Shown here: in pieces, positions 7,348 through 15,418 of the stretch | How positions within the stretch are numbered: position 1 is the first letter of the stretch | Layout: every line of letters begins with the position of its first letter | Source: Deltaproteobacteria bacterium | GTDB taxonomy: Bacteria; Myxococcota_A; Polyangia; Nannocystales; Nannocystaceae | Direction of reading: 5' to 3' | Assembly: GCA_003696955.1 (NCBI GenBank) | Contig: RFGU01000118.1 | Location: 1 to 47,913, forward strand | Length of the DNA: 47,913 nucleotides | Program-made: the position numbers and the translations under genes | Notes under the pieces: model-generated | The model's database searches: none | What the model was told of the DNA's origin: nothing | Seen by the model: only the letters and a program-made list of their open reading frames with translations

Positions 7348-8183
7348 GGCGCATCTCCTCGGTGGGCAGGGGGGCTCGGCGCGGCGAAGGGCGCGACCCC
7401 GAGTTCGGCGAGGTAGGCGTTCGGGTCCACGTGCCGGCCGTTGCGCAGGACCTCGAGGTGCAGATGGGGGCCCGTGGCGCGCCCCGTGGCGCCCACGTCG
7501 GCCACGGCCTCGCCGGCGTCCACGCGGTCGCCGCGGCGGACGTGGATCCGCGAGGCGTGGGCATAGCGGGTCCTCGTGCCGTCGTCGTGTTCGATCTCCA
7601 CCATGAGTCCGTGGCTGCCATGTCGGCCGGCGAACCGCACCACACCAGGGCGCACGGCGTAGATCTCCGTGCCCTCGGGCGCAGCGACGTCGAGCCCCGC
7701 GTGGAACCCGGGGACCCCCGTGACCGGATGGACCCGCGGACCGAAGGGCGAGGTGACGACGCCCGTTGCAAGGGGATGGGCGGCGGAGGCCGGCATGGGA
7801 CCGAAGGCCGGCGCCACGGCATCCATCGGCGGGGTGGCGACGCGACGGGCCCGGTCGACGACCTCGGCGACGGTTCCGGGCGCCGCCGGCCCCTTCGTGC
7901 CCTTCGGGACCAGCGCCGCCTCGAGGACGGGCGCCACGCCGAGACGGCCCGCCACGACGTCGGCCAGGGCGTCGTCGAACATGGCATAGAGCGTCTCGCT
8001 CGAGAACCCGCCGCCCGCAAGGGCATCCCCCTCGGTCGTCGAACGCATCGCCCGTAGCAGTTCCCTCGCCACGAGAGACTCGAATCCGCGAGCGGCTGCC
8101 CTGGCCGCCGCCTTCGGATCGTCGTTTTCGCTCGGCAAGCGGAGGCCGGACGGCAACGCGGTGGACGGGACGGGCGAGGTCAT
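7344..8183 (-). CDS. flgJ: FlgJ rod-assembly domain fused to an M23 (LytM-like) endopeptidase
   Basis: A 279-residue protein with two parts. Residues about 22-85 match the FlgJ rod-binding domain (ARGFESLVARELLRAMRSTT, then GGGFSSETLYAMFDDALADV), which caps the growing rod. Residues about 138-262 form an M23 metallopeptidase: zinc ligands H161 and D165 in HAGLD, H209 in YAHASR, and the H240/H242 pair in GPHLHLEV; the fold is usually a peptidoglycan peptide-bond hydrolase. In enteric bacteria the FlgJ partner domain is instead an N-acetylglucosaminidase. A Pro/Ala-rich linker separates the two. No signal peptide is seen, so export by the flagellar apparatus is likely. It overlaps flgI and flgN by four bases each. 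Confidence 0.92.
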   Translation of the reverse strand: MTSPVPSTALPSGLRLPSENDDPKAAARAAARGFESLVARELLRAMRSTTEGDALAGGGFSSETLYAMFDDALADVVAGRLGVAPVLEAALVPKGTKGPAAPGTVAEVVDRARRVATPPMDAVAPAFGPMPASAAHPLATGVVTSPFGPRVHPVTGVPGFHAGLDVAAPEGTEIYAVRPGVVRFAGRHGSHGLMVEIEHDDGTRTRYAHASRIHVRRGDRVDAGEAVADVGATGRATGPHLHLEVLRNGRHVDPNAYLAELGVAPFAAPSPPAHRGDAP

Positions 8184-9319
8184 TGCACTTCGATCTCCGC
8201 ACGCAGGGCACCCGCGCGCTTCATGGCGAACAAGATGGCGATGAGATCCCGCGGTTGGACGCCCAGGGCGTTCAAGCCGGAGACCACGTCCCCGAGGGTC
8301 GGACCGCCCTCGATGACCTTGACCTCCCCGCCGTCCTCGGTGACCGAGACTTCCGATCGGGGGACGACGACGGTCTTGCCGTCGGGGGAGAAGGGGGCCG
8401 GCTGGGATACCTGGGGCGTTTCGCTGATCTGTACGGTGAGGGCCCCGTGGGAGATGGCGCACGGGAGGATCCGGACGCCCGCCCCCATGACCACCGTGCC
8501 GGTCTTCTCGTTGATGATGACCCGCGCGCTCTGGTCCACCGGAACCTCGACGTTCTCCACGCGAGCCACGAGCCCGACCAGGTCATCGCCCAGGTCCTGC
8601 GGAACCTTGACGATGACCGTACCCGGATCGACGGCGCGCGCGATCCGGCGGCCCGTCGCGCGGTTGATCTCGGCGGCGGCCCGCGAGGCCGTCGTGAAGT
8701 CGGGGCGCCGCAGGTTGATCACGATGGGCTGGTCCGAACGCAGCCGGAATCCCACCTCCTTGGCGACCACGGCGCCGCCGGGCACGTGGCCCACGGTGGG
8801 GTGGTTGCGTGTGACCGAACTCCCCGAGTTGCCGGACGCGGAGAACCCACCGATGCTCAAGGGACCTTCGGCCCATGCGTAGATCTGGCCGTTGCCACCC
8901 TTGAGGGCCGTGGGGAGCAACGTGCCGCCGTAGAGGCTCTTGGCATTGGAGGCCGACGAGACCACCACGTCGATGCGGGTGCCCACCCGTGCGAAGGGCG
9001 GCAGTCGGGCGGTGACCATGACCACGGCGACGTTCTTGGCCCGGATCTGCTGCGGGGTGACCATGGTCCCGAACCGGCGGCTCAGGATGTTGGCCATCAT
9101 CTGTTGGGTCTGACGCGACTGGAGGTTGTCCCCCGTGCCCGCCAGGCCCACCACGAGGCCGTAACCGATGAGCGCGTTCTCCGTCACGCCCCGGATGTTG
9201 GCCATGTCCTTGAGGCGGTCGGCGTGGGCGGGGGGCGCCGGTGCGAGGTGGGTAAGCAGGAGGGCGCCGGCGGCGAGCAGCGTGGAAGGAACGCGAAGGT
9301 GTCGGGTCAGAGCGGCCAT
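8180..9319 (-). CDS. flgI: Flagellar P-ring protein FlgI
   Basis: FlgI forms the periplasmic P ring around the rod, the bushing in the peptidoglycan layer. The 379-residue product begins with a Sec signal peptide (hydrophobic core LLAAGALLLTHLAPAPP, then AHA cleavage), followed by the mature start DRLKDMANIRGVTENALIGY and GLVVGLAGTGDNLQSRQTQQ. The rest is colinear with FlgI, ending GLNALGVQPRDLIAILFAMK. The ATG at 9319 lies inside the end of flgH (13-base overlap). Its presence with flgH shows a diderm flagellum with both P and L rings. Confidence 0.96.
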   Translation of the reverse strand: MAALTRHLRVPSTLLAAGALLLTHLAPAPPAHADRLKDMANIRGVTENALIGYGLVVGLAGTGDNLQSRQTQQMMANILSRRFGTMVTPQQIRAKNVAVVMVTARLPPFARVGTRIDVVVSSASNAKSLYGGTLLPTALKGGNGQIYAWAEGPLSIGGFSASGNSGSSVTRNHPTVGHVPGGAVVAKEVGFRLRSDQPIVINLRRPDFTTASRAAAEINRATGRRIARAVDPGTVIVKVPQDLGDDLVGLVARVENVEVPVDQSARVIINEKTGTVVMGAGVRILPCAISHGALTVQISETPQVSQPAPFSPDGKTVVVPRSEVSVTEDGGEVKVIEGGPTLGDVVSGLNALGVQPRDLIAILFAMKRAGALRAEIEVQ

Positions 9320-9987
9320 GCTGCGTCGATCCCTCGGTGCAGGAAACCGGGGCGCTGCTTGTCGCTGACGACGCCGCGCCCGCTGAAGTCGATGCGCGGA
9401 TCGAGGATCCGGCTCGACGGAACCGTGTTGGACATGTCGATGTCGTACGGCCGGACCACGCCGCTGAGGTACAGGTGCATCTCCTCGGCGTTGATCTGGA
9501 TGGTCTTCGTGCCCTCGATGAACAAATCGCCGTTGGGGAGGACCTGCTTGACCTGGCAGGCGATGGTGGCTCGCAAGGTCCCCTTGCGCGTGGTCGAGCC
9601 GTTCCCCTTGAACGAGGACTTGTACAGCGCCTTGATGAGCGCATCCTTGTCCACCTTGGGGTGGCGCGCGGCGAAGGCCTCGACGGCGCCGAAGAAGTTG
9701 CTGATCCCGGCCTCGACGTCGCTTTCGCTCGAAGCCTTGGTGCTGGCCGAGTCGGATGCGTCCGCCGACTCGTCGATGCGTACGATGACGAGGTCCCCAA
9801 GTCGGCGGCTGCGCTGGTCTTCGATGATGTTGGGTGTCGTCGCCCCCCAAAGGAGGCCCGATGCATCGGCCTGGTCCACGTCGTAGCGCCCCGGCTCGTA
9901 GGTGCGCTTGGGAAACTTGTACGTCGTCACCGGCCCGGCGCACCCGGCCGCGGCCAAGACCGCAAGAAGCCAGCGGACACGCATCAC
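9307..9987 (-). CDS. flgH: Flagellar L-ring lipoprotein FlgH
   Basis: FlgH is an outer-membrane lipoprotein that forms the L ring. The 226-residue product has a short signal peptide with a lipobox ending at Cys16 (LAAAGC). The family core LGDLVIVRIDESADASDSAS and the C-terminal LYLSGVVRPYDIDMSNTVPS block are clear. The stop codon of flgA overlaps the start, and flgI overlaps the end. The length is typical. Confidence 0.95.
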   Translation of the reverse strand: MMRVRWLLAVLAAAGCAGPVTTYKFPKRTYEPGRYDVDQADASGLLWGATTPNIIEDQRSRRLGDLVIVRIDESADASDSASTKASSESDVEAGISNFFGAVEAFAARHPKVDKDALIKALYKSSFKGNGSTTRKGTLRATIACQVKQVLPNGDLFIEGTKTIQINAEEMHLYLSGVVRPYDIDMSNTVPSSRILDPRIDFSGRGVVSDKQRPGFLHRGIDAAWPL

Positions 9988-10967
9988 GGCGTCCCTCCCA
10001 TGGCGATCCGGGCGGCGTGGGGCGAGACCAGGACCGCCTGCATGGGGGTCCTGCCGTCCAGGGGCCGTACGCGAATGGGCTTGCCGACCCGGCCGGGCTC
10101 CATGGCGACGACGCGACGTGTGATCCGCAGGCCCCGCATCTCGGCGACGAGTTCGATCTGGGCGCCGCGCTCCACGTCGGGCGGCGTGCGCAGGGCCGTA
10201 CGCGACAGGGGACGTCCGGGCTCTGCGCGGCGCAGGAGTCGCTTGCCGACCACGTCCTTGGCGTGGAGCGACGTGTGGGGCGAGATGCGCTCGAAGGGCG
10301 TACGCTCGAGGCGAATGTCCCCAGGGCGAACCACGGAACCGGGGGGCAGGGCGCGGGTCGGTTGGGGCGTGCGGGGCGTACCGGCGAGGTGCAACGCCGC
10401 CGTCACCGTGCGCAGCGTCCGGCCGTCCACGCGGATCTCCACGCCGATGCGGGTCGTCCGGCGCAACGGCCCCGGGTGCACGCGCACCTCGATCTCCCCG
10501 TGGGGGACCACCAACTCCGAAAGCCCCGTCACGCGTTCGATGGAAACCCCCAGGGGCAGGTGTTCGAGGGCGGCGGCACGCACACGCGCTTCGAGATCCC
10601 GGGCCGAGAGCGCAAGACCGCTGCGCCGAACCGTTCGGTAGGCCGGGAGGCCGTCGATGAGGTGGGGATCGGCGCCGACCCGGCGCAGGGCATCCTGCAG
10701 CGCGCTCCGCGAGACGACCATCGTGCGCCCCGGCGCCGGGGCAGGGGCCACGTCCACGTCGAAGAGGTGGCGCGGGACCTGCGGCGCCACGTCGCCGAGG
10801 CGAATCCGCGGTCCCGTGATCGTGATGGCGCCGTCCTCGGTGCGGCCCTTCCGATCGGGGGACACGGTGGCGGTCTCGGGCATCGCAGCCCTCGTGTCGA
10901 CGGCGTCGCGGGCTGCGTCGGCCGAACCGCCGGCGAGCAGGAACGCAAGAACGAGGGTGCCGTACAC
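9984..10967 (-). CDS. flgA: Flagellar P-ring assembly chaperone FlgA
   Basis: FlgA is a periplasmic chaperone needed to polymerise FlgI into the P ring. The 327-residue product starts at a GTG (10967) with AGGAGG at good spacing, then a short signal peptide (MYGTLVLAFLLAGGSADAAR). The C-terminal third shows the SAF/ChapFlgA pattern: LPPGSVVRPGDIRLERTPFE, VVGKRLLRRAEPGRPLSRTA and QIELVAEMRGLRITRRVVAM. The N-terminal half is longer than in the shortest FlgA proteins. It is followed at once by flgH and flgI, its partner. Confidence 0.9.
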   Translation of the reverse strand: MYGTLVLAFLLAGGSADAARDAVDTRAAMPETATVSPDRKGRTEDGAITITGPRIRLGDVAPQVPRHLFDVDVAPAPAPGRTMVVSRSALQDALRRVGADPHLIDGLPAYRTVRRSGLALSARDLEARVRAAALEHLPLGVSIERVTGLSELVVPHGEIEVRVHPGPLRRTTRIGVEIRVDGRTLRTVTAALHLAGTPRTPQPTRALPPGSVVRPGDIRLERTPFERISPHTSLHAKDVVGKRLLRRAEPGRPLSRTALRTPPDVERGAQIELVAEMRGLRITRRVVAMEPGRVGKPIRVRPLDGRTPMQAVLVSPHAARIAMGGTP

Positions 10968-10977
10968 GTCGATCCTC

Positions 10978-11763
10978 CTAGGCGATGTTCGAGGTGTTCT
11001 GCATCATCTCGTCCGCGGCCCGGACGACGCGGGAGTTGATCTCGTAGGCGCGCTGGCTCTGGATGAGCCCGATCATCTCCTCGACCACCTTGACGTTGGA
11101 CATCTCGAGGAACCCCTGGCTGAGGGTGCCGATGCCCTGGAGCCCCGGCGGCCCCACCTGGGGCTGGCCGCTGGCGTCGGTGGCCTTGAAGAAGTTGCGA
11201 CCGATGCTCTCGAGGCCACCCGGATTGATGAAGTTGGCGAGCTGGATCTGTCCGACCTGGGCCGCCTCGGTCTGCCCGGCCTGGGTCACCGACACCGTGC
11301 CGTCGGCCGCGATGGTGACGCTCGTCGCGTCCGGGGGGACCGTGATGGTGGGTTCGAGCAGGTACCCGTCCTGGGTCACGAGCTGGCCCTGGTCGTCCAA
11401 GGTGAAGTTCCCGGCACGGGTGTAGGCAATCTGGCCGTCGGGCAACGTGACCTGGAAGAAGCCGTTGCCCTCGATGGCGATGTCCAGATCGTTGCCGGTC
11501 TGCTGGAGATCGCCGGTGGTGAACGCCTTCTGGGTGGAGACGGTCCGTACGCCCAGGCCGATCTGCAGGCCACTGGGCACCCGCGTGCTCTGGGCCGATG
11601 CCGTGCCGGGGGCGCGCACCGTCTGGTAGAGGAGGTCCTGGAAGTGCGCCCGCGACTTCTTGAAGCCCGTCGTGTTGACGTTGGCCAGGTTGTTGGCGGT
11701 CACGTCCATCTTCTGCTGTTGGGCGTCCATGCCGGTGGCGGCGGTATGCAGTGCGCGAATCAT
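10978..11763 (-). CDS. flgG: Flagellar distal rod protein FlgG
   Basis: FlgG builds the distal rod. The 261-residue product starts MIRALHTAATGMDAQQQKMD and continues with VTANNLANVNTTGFKKSRAH, which is diagnostic for FlgG. The central GNGFFQVTLPDG and the end (FLEMSNVKVVEEMIGLIQSQ, RAYEINSRVVRAADEMMQ) complete the pattern. It follows flgF, the usual order for rod genes, and precedes flgA. Confidence 0.97.
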   Translation of the reverse strand: MIRALHTAATGMDAQQQKMDVTANNLANVNTTGFKKSRAHFQDLLYQTVRAPGTASAQSTRVPSGLQIGLGVRTVSTQKAFTTGDLQQTGNDLDIAIEGNGFFQVTLPDGQIAYTRAGNFTLDDQGQLVTQDGYLLEPTITVPPDATSVTIAADGTVSVTQAGQTEAAQVGQIQLANFINPGGLESIGRNFFKATDASGQPQVGPPGLQGIGTLSQGFLEMSNVKVVEEMIGLIQSQRAYEINSRVVRAADEMMQNTSNIA

Positions 11764-11786
11764 GGGTGGACCTCGTGTCTTCGGGA

Positions 11787-12503
11787 TCAGGTGTCGATGC
11801 GTTGGGTCGCGGCGTCGAGTTCACGGAATTGCCGCAGTACGCGTTGTTGCAGTTCGAACGAGCGCGTGACCTCGATGAGTCGCACCATGCCGCGAACGGG
11901 ATCCACGTTGCTGCTCTCGAGGAACCCGGTTCGAAGGACGGAGCCGGTCGCCGGGGCCGTGTTGGCCGCCGCGTAGGTGCCGTCGCCGCGGGGCGTGAGC
12001 TCGGTCGCGGTCACGACCTGAAGAGAGGCAACTTCCGTGCCACCTTGGAAGACGCGGCCATCTTCCCCGATGCGCACGTCGGCTGCGGCCGGATCGACCC
12101 GAATGGGGACGAAACGCGTGCCCATGGGGGATCCCCGCACCGGCCGCCCTGCGCCGTCGACGAGGGTGCCGTCGGCATCGAGCGTCAGGTGTCCGTTGCG
12201 TGACAGGACGGGACCATCGGACGTCTCGACCACCAGGTAGTGATCCGCCTCGAGCGCGACGTCCAACGGATTGCCCGTGGCCTCGAGCGCTCCGGCGGTG
12301 GGGTCCACGCGCGTCTCGGCCAGGGAGACGAGCCCCTTGACCGGTGGCGTGCCGTCGAAGGTGCGCACCAGGTGGCCGGCGAAGGCCGTCCGCACCTTCT
12401 TGTAGCCGGGCGTGTCGAGATTGGCGAGGTCGTTGGCGACCACGTCGAGTTCCCGTTCGGCCGCCACGGCAGCCGTCATGGGGATGTACATGCTATTGGC
12501 CAT
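11787..12503 (-). CDS. flgF: Flagellar proximal rod protein FlgF
   Basis: FlgF is a rod protein of the same family as FlgG and FlgE. The 238-residue product from the ATG at 12503 starts MANSMYIPMTAAVAAERELD, followed by VVANDLANLDTPGYKKVRTA, and ends FLESSNVDPVRGMVRLIEVT with RSFELQQRVLRQF. The start overlaps the end of fliA by 11 bases. It is identified as FlgF by being shorter and more divergent than the FlgG next to it, and by the flgF-flgG order. Confidence 0.92.
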   Translation of the reverse strand: MANSMYIPMTAAVAAERELDVVANDLANLDTPGYKKVRTAFAGHLVRTFDGTPPVKGLVSLAETRVDPTAGALEATGNPLDVALEADHYLVVETSDGPVLSRNGHLTLDADGTLVDGAGRPVRGSPMGTRFVPIRVDPAAADVRIGEDGRVFQGGTEVASLQVVTATELTPRGDGTYAAANTAPATGSVLRTGFLESSNVDPVRGMVRLIEVTRSFELQQRVLRQFRELDAATQRIDT

Positions 12504-13356
12504 GGCTCGACTCGCGGTGCATGATGCGGCGCAGCTTCTTGTGGGCATCTCCCACGATCTGGCAGATTCTCGACTCCGTGACGCCGAAGACCTCGCCGAT
12601 CTGGCGCAACGTCATGCCCTCGAAGTAGTACATGCGCACGATCTCGCGCTGCCGGTCGGGCAGATGGTCGATGGCGGCGTGGACCTTGGCGTGCATCTGG
12701 CGGTCGGCGGTCCACTCCTCGGGGCCGGGAAGCCTGCTTTCGGGCTCGAAGCGTGCCGGACGGTCGTCGTTGGCGGCCGGGCCGAGTTCGTCGAGGCTGA
12801 CCACGCGGACGCTGCCGAGGCGCTGCACGAGGGCCCGGTAGTCCCGAACGGTCATGGCGAGGGACTCGGCGATCTCCTCCTCGGTGGGGGGACGTCCGAG
12901 GCGGCCGGTCAGGCGCTGCACGTTACGGGCGATCTTCTTCGTCGCCAGGCGTGCATTGCGAGCCATCATGTCGTAGCGCCGGAGTTCGTCGAGAATCGCG
13001 CCCTTGATGCGAAACTCCGCGAACGTCTCGAACTTGGTGTCGTGCTCGGGCGAGAAGCGCCGGAGCGCGTCGAGCAATCCCACCGTGCCCGCGCCGACGA
13101 GGTCGTCGAGGCTGACGTGGCTCGGGAGTTGCCGTGCCATGCGGCTGGCGACCTTGCGTACGAAGGGCAGGTAGTCGGCCGGGTCGATGGGAGATCCGTC
13201 GATGTCGCAGACGCTGTGGCGTCCATCGGTGGTCGGGACGCGCCGCGGCCCGGGATCGTTGGCAGCGGGCGCGGCCGGCAAGGTCGTCGGGCTCGCCGCG
13301 GGCGCTACGGTGGGATCGACCAGGGCCTCGGCCGTGTTGGCGCTGCGGCGGCTCAT
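12493..13356 (-). CDS. fliA: RNA polymerase sigma factor for flagellar genes (sigma-28/FliA)
   Basis: FliA directs RNA polymerase to late flagellar promoters. The 287-residue product from the ATG at 13356 (AAGGAGG upstream) has a low-complexity N-terminus of about 45 residues, then region 2 (SLDDLVGAGTVGLLDALRRF, then KFETFAEFRIKGAILDELRR) and region 4 (QREIVRMYYFEGMTLRQIGE, VFGVTESRICQIVGDAHKKL). The first 45 residues are unusual for FliA. It overlaps flhG upstream and flgF downstream, so the sigma factor is made along with export and placement genes. Its antagonist FlgM is not encoded in this window. Confidence 0.95.
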   Translation of the reverse strand: MSRRSANTAEALVDPTVAPAASPTTLPAAPAANDPGPRRVPTTDGRHSVCDIDGSPIDPADYLPFVRKVASRMARQLPSHVSLDDLVGAGTVGLLDALRRFSPEHDTKFETFAEFRIKGAILDELRRYDMMARNARLATKKIARNVQRLTGRLGRPPTEEEIAESLAMTVRDYRALVQRLGSVRVVSLDELGPAANDDRPARFEPESRLPGPEEWTADRQMHAKVHAAIDHLPDRQREIVRMYYFEGMTLRQIGEVFGVTESRICQIVGDAHKKLRRIMHRESSHGQ

Positions 13357-14276
13357 GGCCGTCCTCCTTGGCGCAGGAGCTTGCGCCAGAAGAGCCGGAT
13401 CGCGCCGGCTCGGTCGTCCACGTCGTCCTGCTGAACGAGGCGGGAGGCGATGGCGCGCATGGCACGGCTGTACGGGGCGTCGGGGTAGGCCCGGAGAATC
13501 GGATCGCCGCGCATCACCGAACGCGAGAGGGCGGGATCCCTCGGAAGCGAACCGAGGTGATCGAGGCTCGCGTCGAGGAAGCGCGTCACGAGGGAGGCGA
13601 GGCGTCGAAAGACCTGGTCGCCTTCGGCGGTGCTCGCCACCATGCTGGTGATCACCTTGACCCGGCGTACCGCGCACCGCGTGACGAGCACCTTGATCAT
13701 GCCGTAGGCATCGGCCACGCTGGTCGGCTCGGGCGTCACGACGACCACGATGTCCTTGGCCGCCGACGCGAAGCCGACGGCGTTGGTGCCGACGCCGGCG
13801 CCGGTGTCCACGACGATGACGTCGAAGCGGTCGTCGAGGCTGTCCACGGCGGAGAAGAGGTTGCGCCGTGCCACGTCCGACAGGTTCGCGAGATCGTACT
13901 GGCCGGACGCGCCGGGCAAGAGCCAGACGCCGTCGTGCACCGCCAACAACACGTCCTCCACCGCCACCTCGCCGCGGACGAGCTCGGCGGCCGTGTACGT
14001 CGGGGCGACCCCCATGACGATGTCCATGTTGGCCAGCCCCAGGTCGGCGTCGATGCACAGGACGCGGGCGCCGTGCTCGGCATAGGCCAGGGCGAGGTTC
14101 GCCGCGACGTTGGTCTTGCCGACGCCGCCCTTGCCCGACGTGATGGCCACCACGTTGGGGGCGACCTTGGGTCGGGCGCTGCGCATGGGAATCACGCTGC
14201 CGGTCTCGACGGGACGCGGCGAGGCGTCGGGCGGGGGCGTGGAGGAGGGCGAGAGTGGATGGGCGTTCTTGGTCAT
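13353..14276 (-). CDS. flhG: MinD-like ATPase FlhG (FleN)
   Basis: FlhG is a membrane-associated ParA/MinD ATPase that limits flagellar number and works with FlhF. The 307-residue product has a deviant Walker A at residues 49-55 (KGGVGKT), then VLCIDADLGLANMDIVMGVA and FDVIVVDTGAGVG. An N-terminal tail of about 40 residues carries the region that in other FlhG proteins activates FlhF. Start and stop overlap the neighbours (ATGA type). The pair flhF-flhG usually indicates controlled, often polar, flagellation. Confidence 0.94.
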   Translation of the reverse strand: MTKNAHPLSPSSTPPPDASPRPVETGSVIPMRSARPKVAPNVVAITSGKGGVGKTNVAANLALAYAEHGARVLCIDADLGLANMDIVMGVAPTYTAAELVRGEVAVEDVLLAVHDGVWLLPGASGQYDLANLSDVARRNLFSAVDSLDDRFDVIVVDTGAGVGTNAVGFASAAKDIVVVVTPEPTSVADAYGMIKVLVTRCAVRRVKVITSMVASTAEGDQVFRRLASLVTRFLDASLDHLGSLPRDPALSRSVMRGDPILRAYPDAPYSRAMRAIASRLVQQDDVDDRAGAIRLFWRKLLRQGGRP

Positions 14277-15397
14277 GTGGACGTTTCCCCAATCAGTGCG
14301 TTGGCGAGATCACGAGCGTTGGCGGGAGCGATGTCGTCGGGCACCTCCGGTCCGGTGGTCACGAAGCTCAGGGCGAGATCGTGTTCCACCGGAGCGGCAA
14401 AGAGCGTCCCGATGGCGATGGCTTCGTCGAGTTTGGTCACCAGGGCTGCGTCGGGACCGAGGGCGGCGCAGGTGGCGAGCAGACGATCGAGTTCCTGCTG
14501 ACGAGTCGAAGCGGCGAAACAGAGGTGTCGCGTGATGGCCTCGCCGGCCTGCGTCAGCACCTGGGAAAGTTCCACGACCGCTCCTTCGTCGCGGGGCCGA
14601 ATGCCCGGCGTATCGAGCAGGACGAGATCCCGATCCCGCACCGAGCGCAGGGCCCGCGAGAGCGTCCCCGCGCCGCGTACGGACACGCACGGCACGTCGA
14701 GGGCGCGCGCGTAGGCGGCGACGAGCGCCGTGCCACCCGGCCGCTCGTCGTCGAGGGTGACGATGGCGACGCGACGGTCCTCGAACAGGACGGCGCGCGT
14801 CGCGAGCTTGGCGATGGTCGTGCTCTTTCCGACGCCCGAGGGGCCGATGAAAGCGGCGACCCGCGTGCCGGGCCATGCCAGGGGCACCGGCTCTCCGAGG
14901 CTCTCGGCCACGATGGCGGCCAGCGCGGTGCGCTGGGCGGCAGGCGTCGAACCGGGTCTGCGATGGGCGAGCTTCGAAAGCCAGCCTTCACAGATCTCCC
15001 GCGGCACCATGTTGGCCAGCAGCAATCGACGCATACGCGCGAACCGGGCGAGGCCAGCCTTGCGATGGGGGGCCTGGGCGGGCACCGCAACGGCGGGCCG
15101 CCTGCGGATGGCGCGGGCGAGCGGCTCGTAGCGATCCCCTTCCTCCACCGTCTCGCCGACCGCTCGTCGGGAAGGCTTCGAGACGGCGGACGTCGACCGC
15201 TTGCGTGCCGGAGCGGCGGAGAATTCCGGGGGTTGGGCCGTCACCTGGACGAACGAACCGCCGAGCAGCCCGAGGGCGCGCCCGGGGACACGTCGCGTCT
15301 CGAGGATGATGGCCTCGGGGCCGAACTCCCGGCGAACGAGGGCGAGGGCTTCGTTGAGTTCGCGGGCCTGGAACGTGCGCGGTTCGGGAGTGGTCAT
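14273..15397 (-). CDS. flhF: Flagellar biosynthesis GTPase FlhF
   Basis: FlhF is an SRP-family GTPase that places the flagellum, usually at the pole. The 374-residue product has the basic N-terminal domain with EARELNEALALV-type sequence (here AREL at residues 11-14) and EFGPEAIILETRRVPG, a variable middle, and an NG domain: P-loop GPSGVGKST at residues 185-193, VTLDDERPGG, VLLDTPGI and a TKLDEA box near the C-terminus. It lies 21 bases after flhA and overlaps flhG. Confidence 0.94.
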   Translation of the reverse strand: MTTPEPRTFQARELNEALALVRREFGPEAIILETRRVPGRALGLLGGSFVQVTAQPPEFSAAPARKRSTSAVSKPSRRAVGETVEEGDRYEPLARAIRRRPAVAVPAQAPHRKAGLARFARMRRLLLANMVPREICEGWLSKLAHRRPGSTPAAQRTALAAIVAESLGEPVPLAWPGTRVAAFIGPSGVGKSTTIAKLATRAVLFEDRRVAIVTLDDERPGGTALVAAYARALDVPCVSVRGAGTLSRALRSVRDRDLVLLDTPGIRPRDEGAVVELSQVLTQAGEAITRHLCFAASTRQQELDRLLATCAALGPDAALVTKLDEAIAIGTLFAAPVEHDLALSFVTTGPEVPDDIAPANARDLANALIGETST

Positions 15398-15418
15398 GGG
15401 CGACGAATCCTGCGTCGG

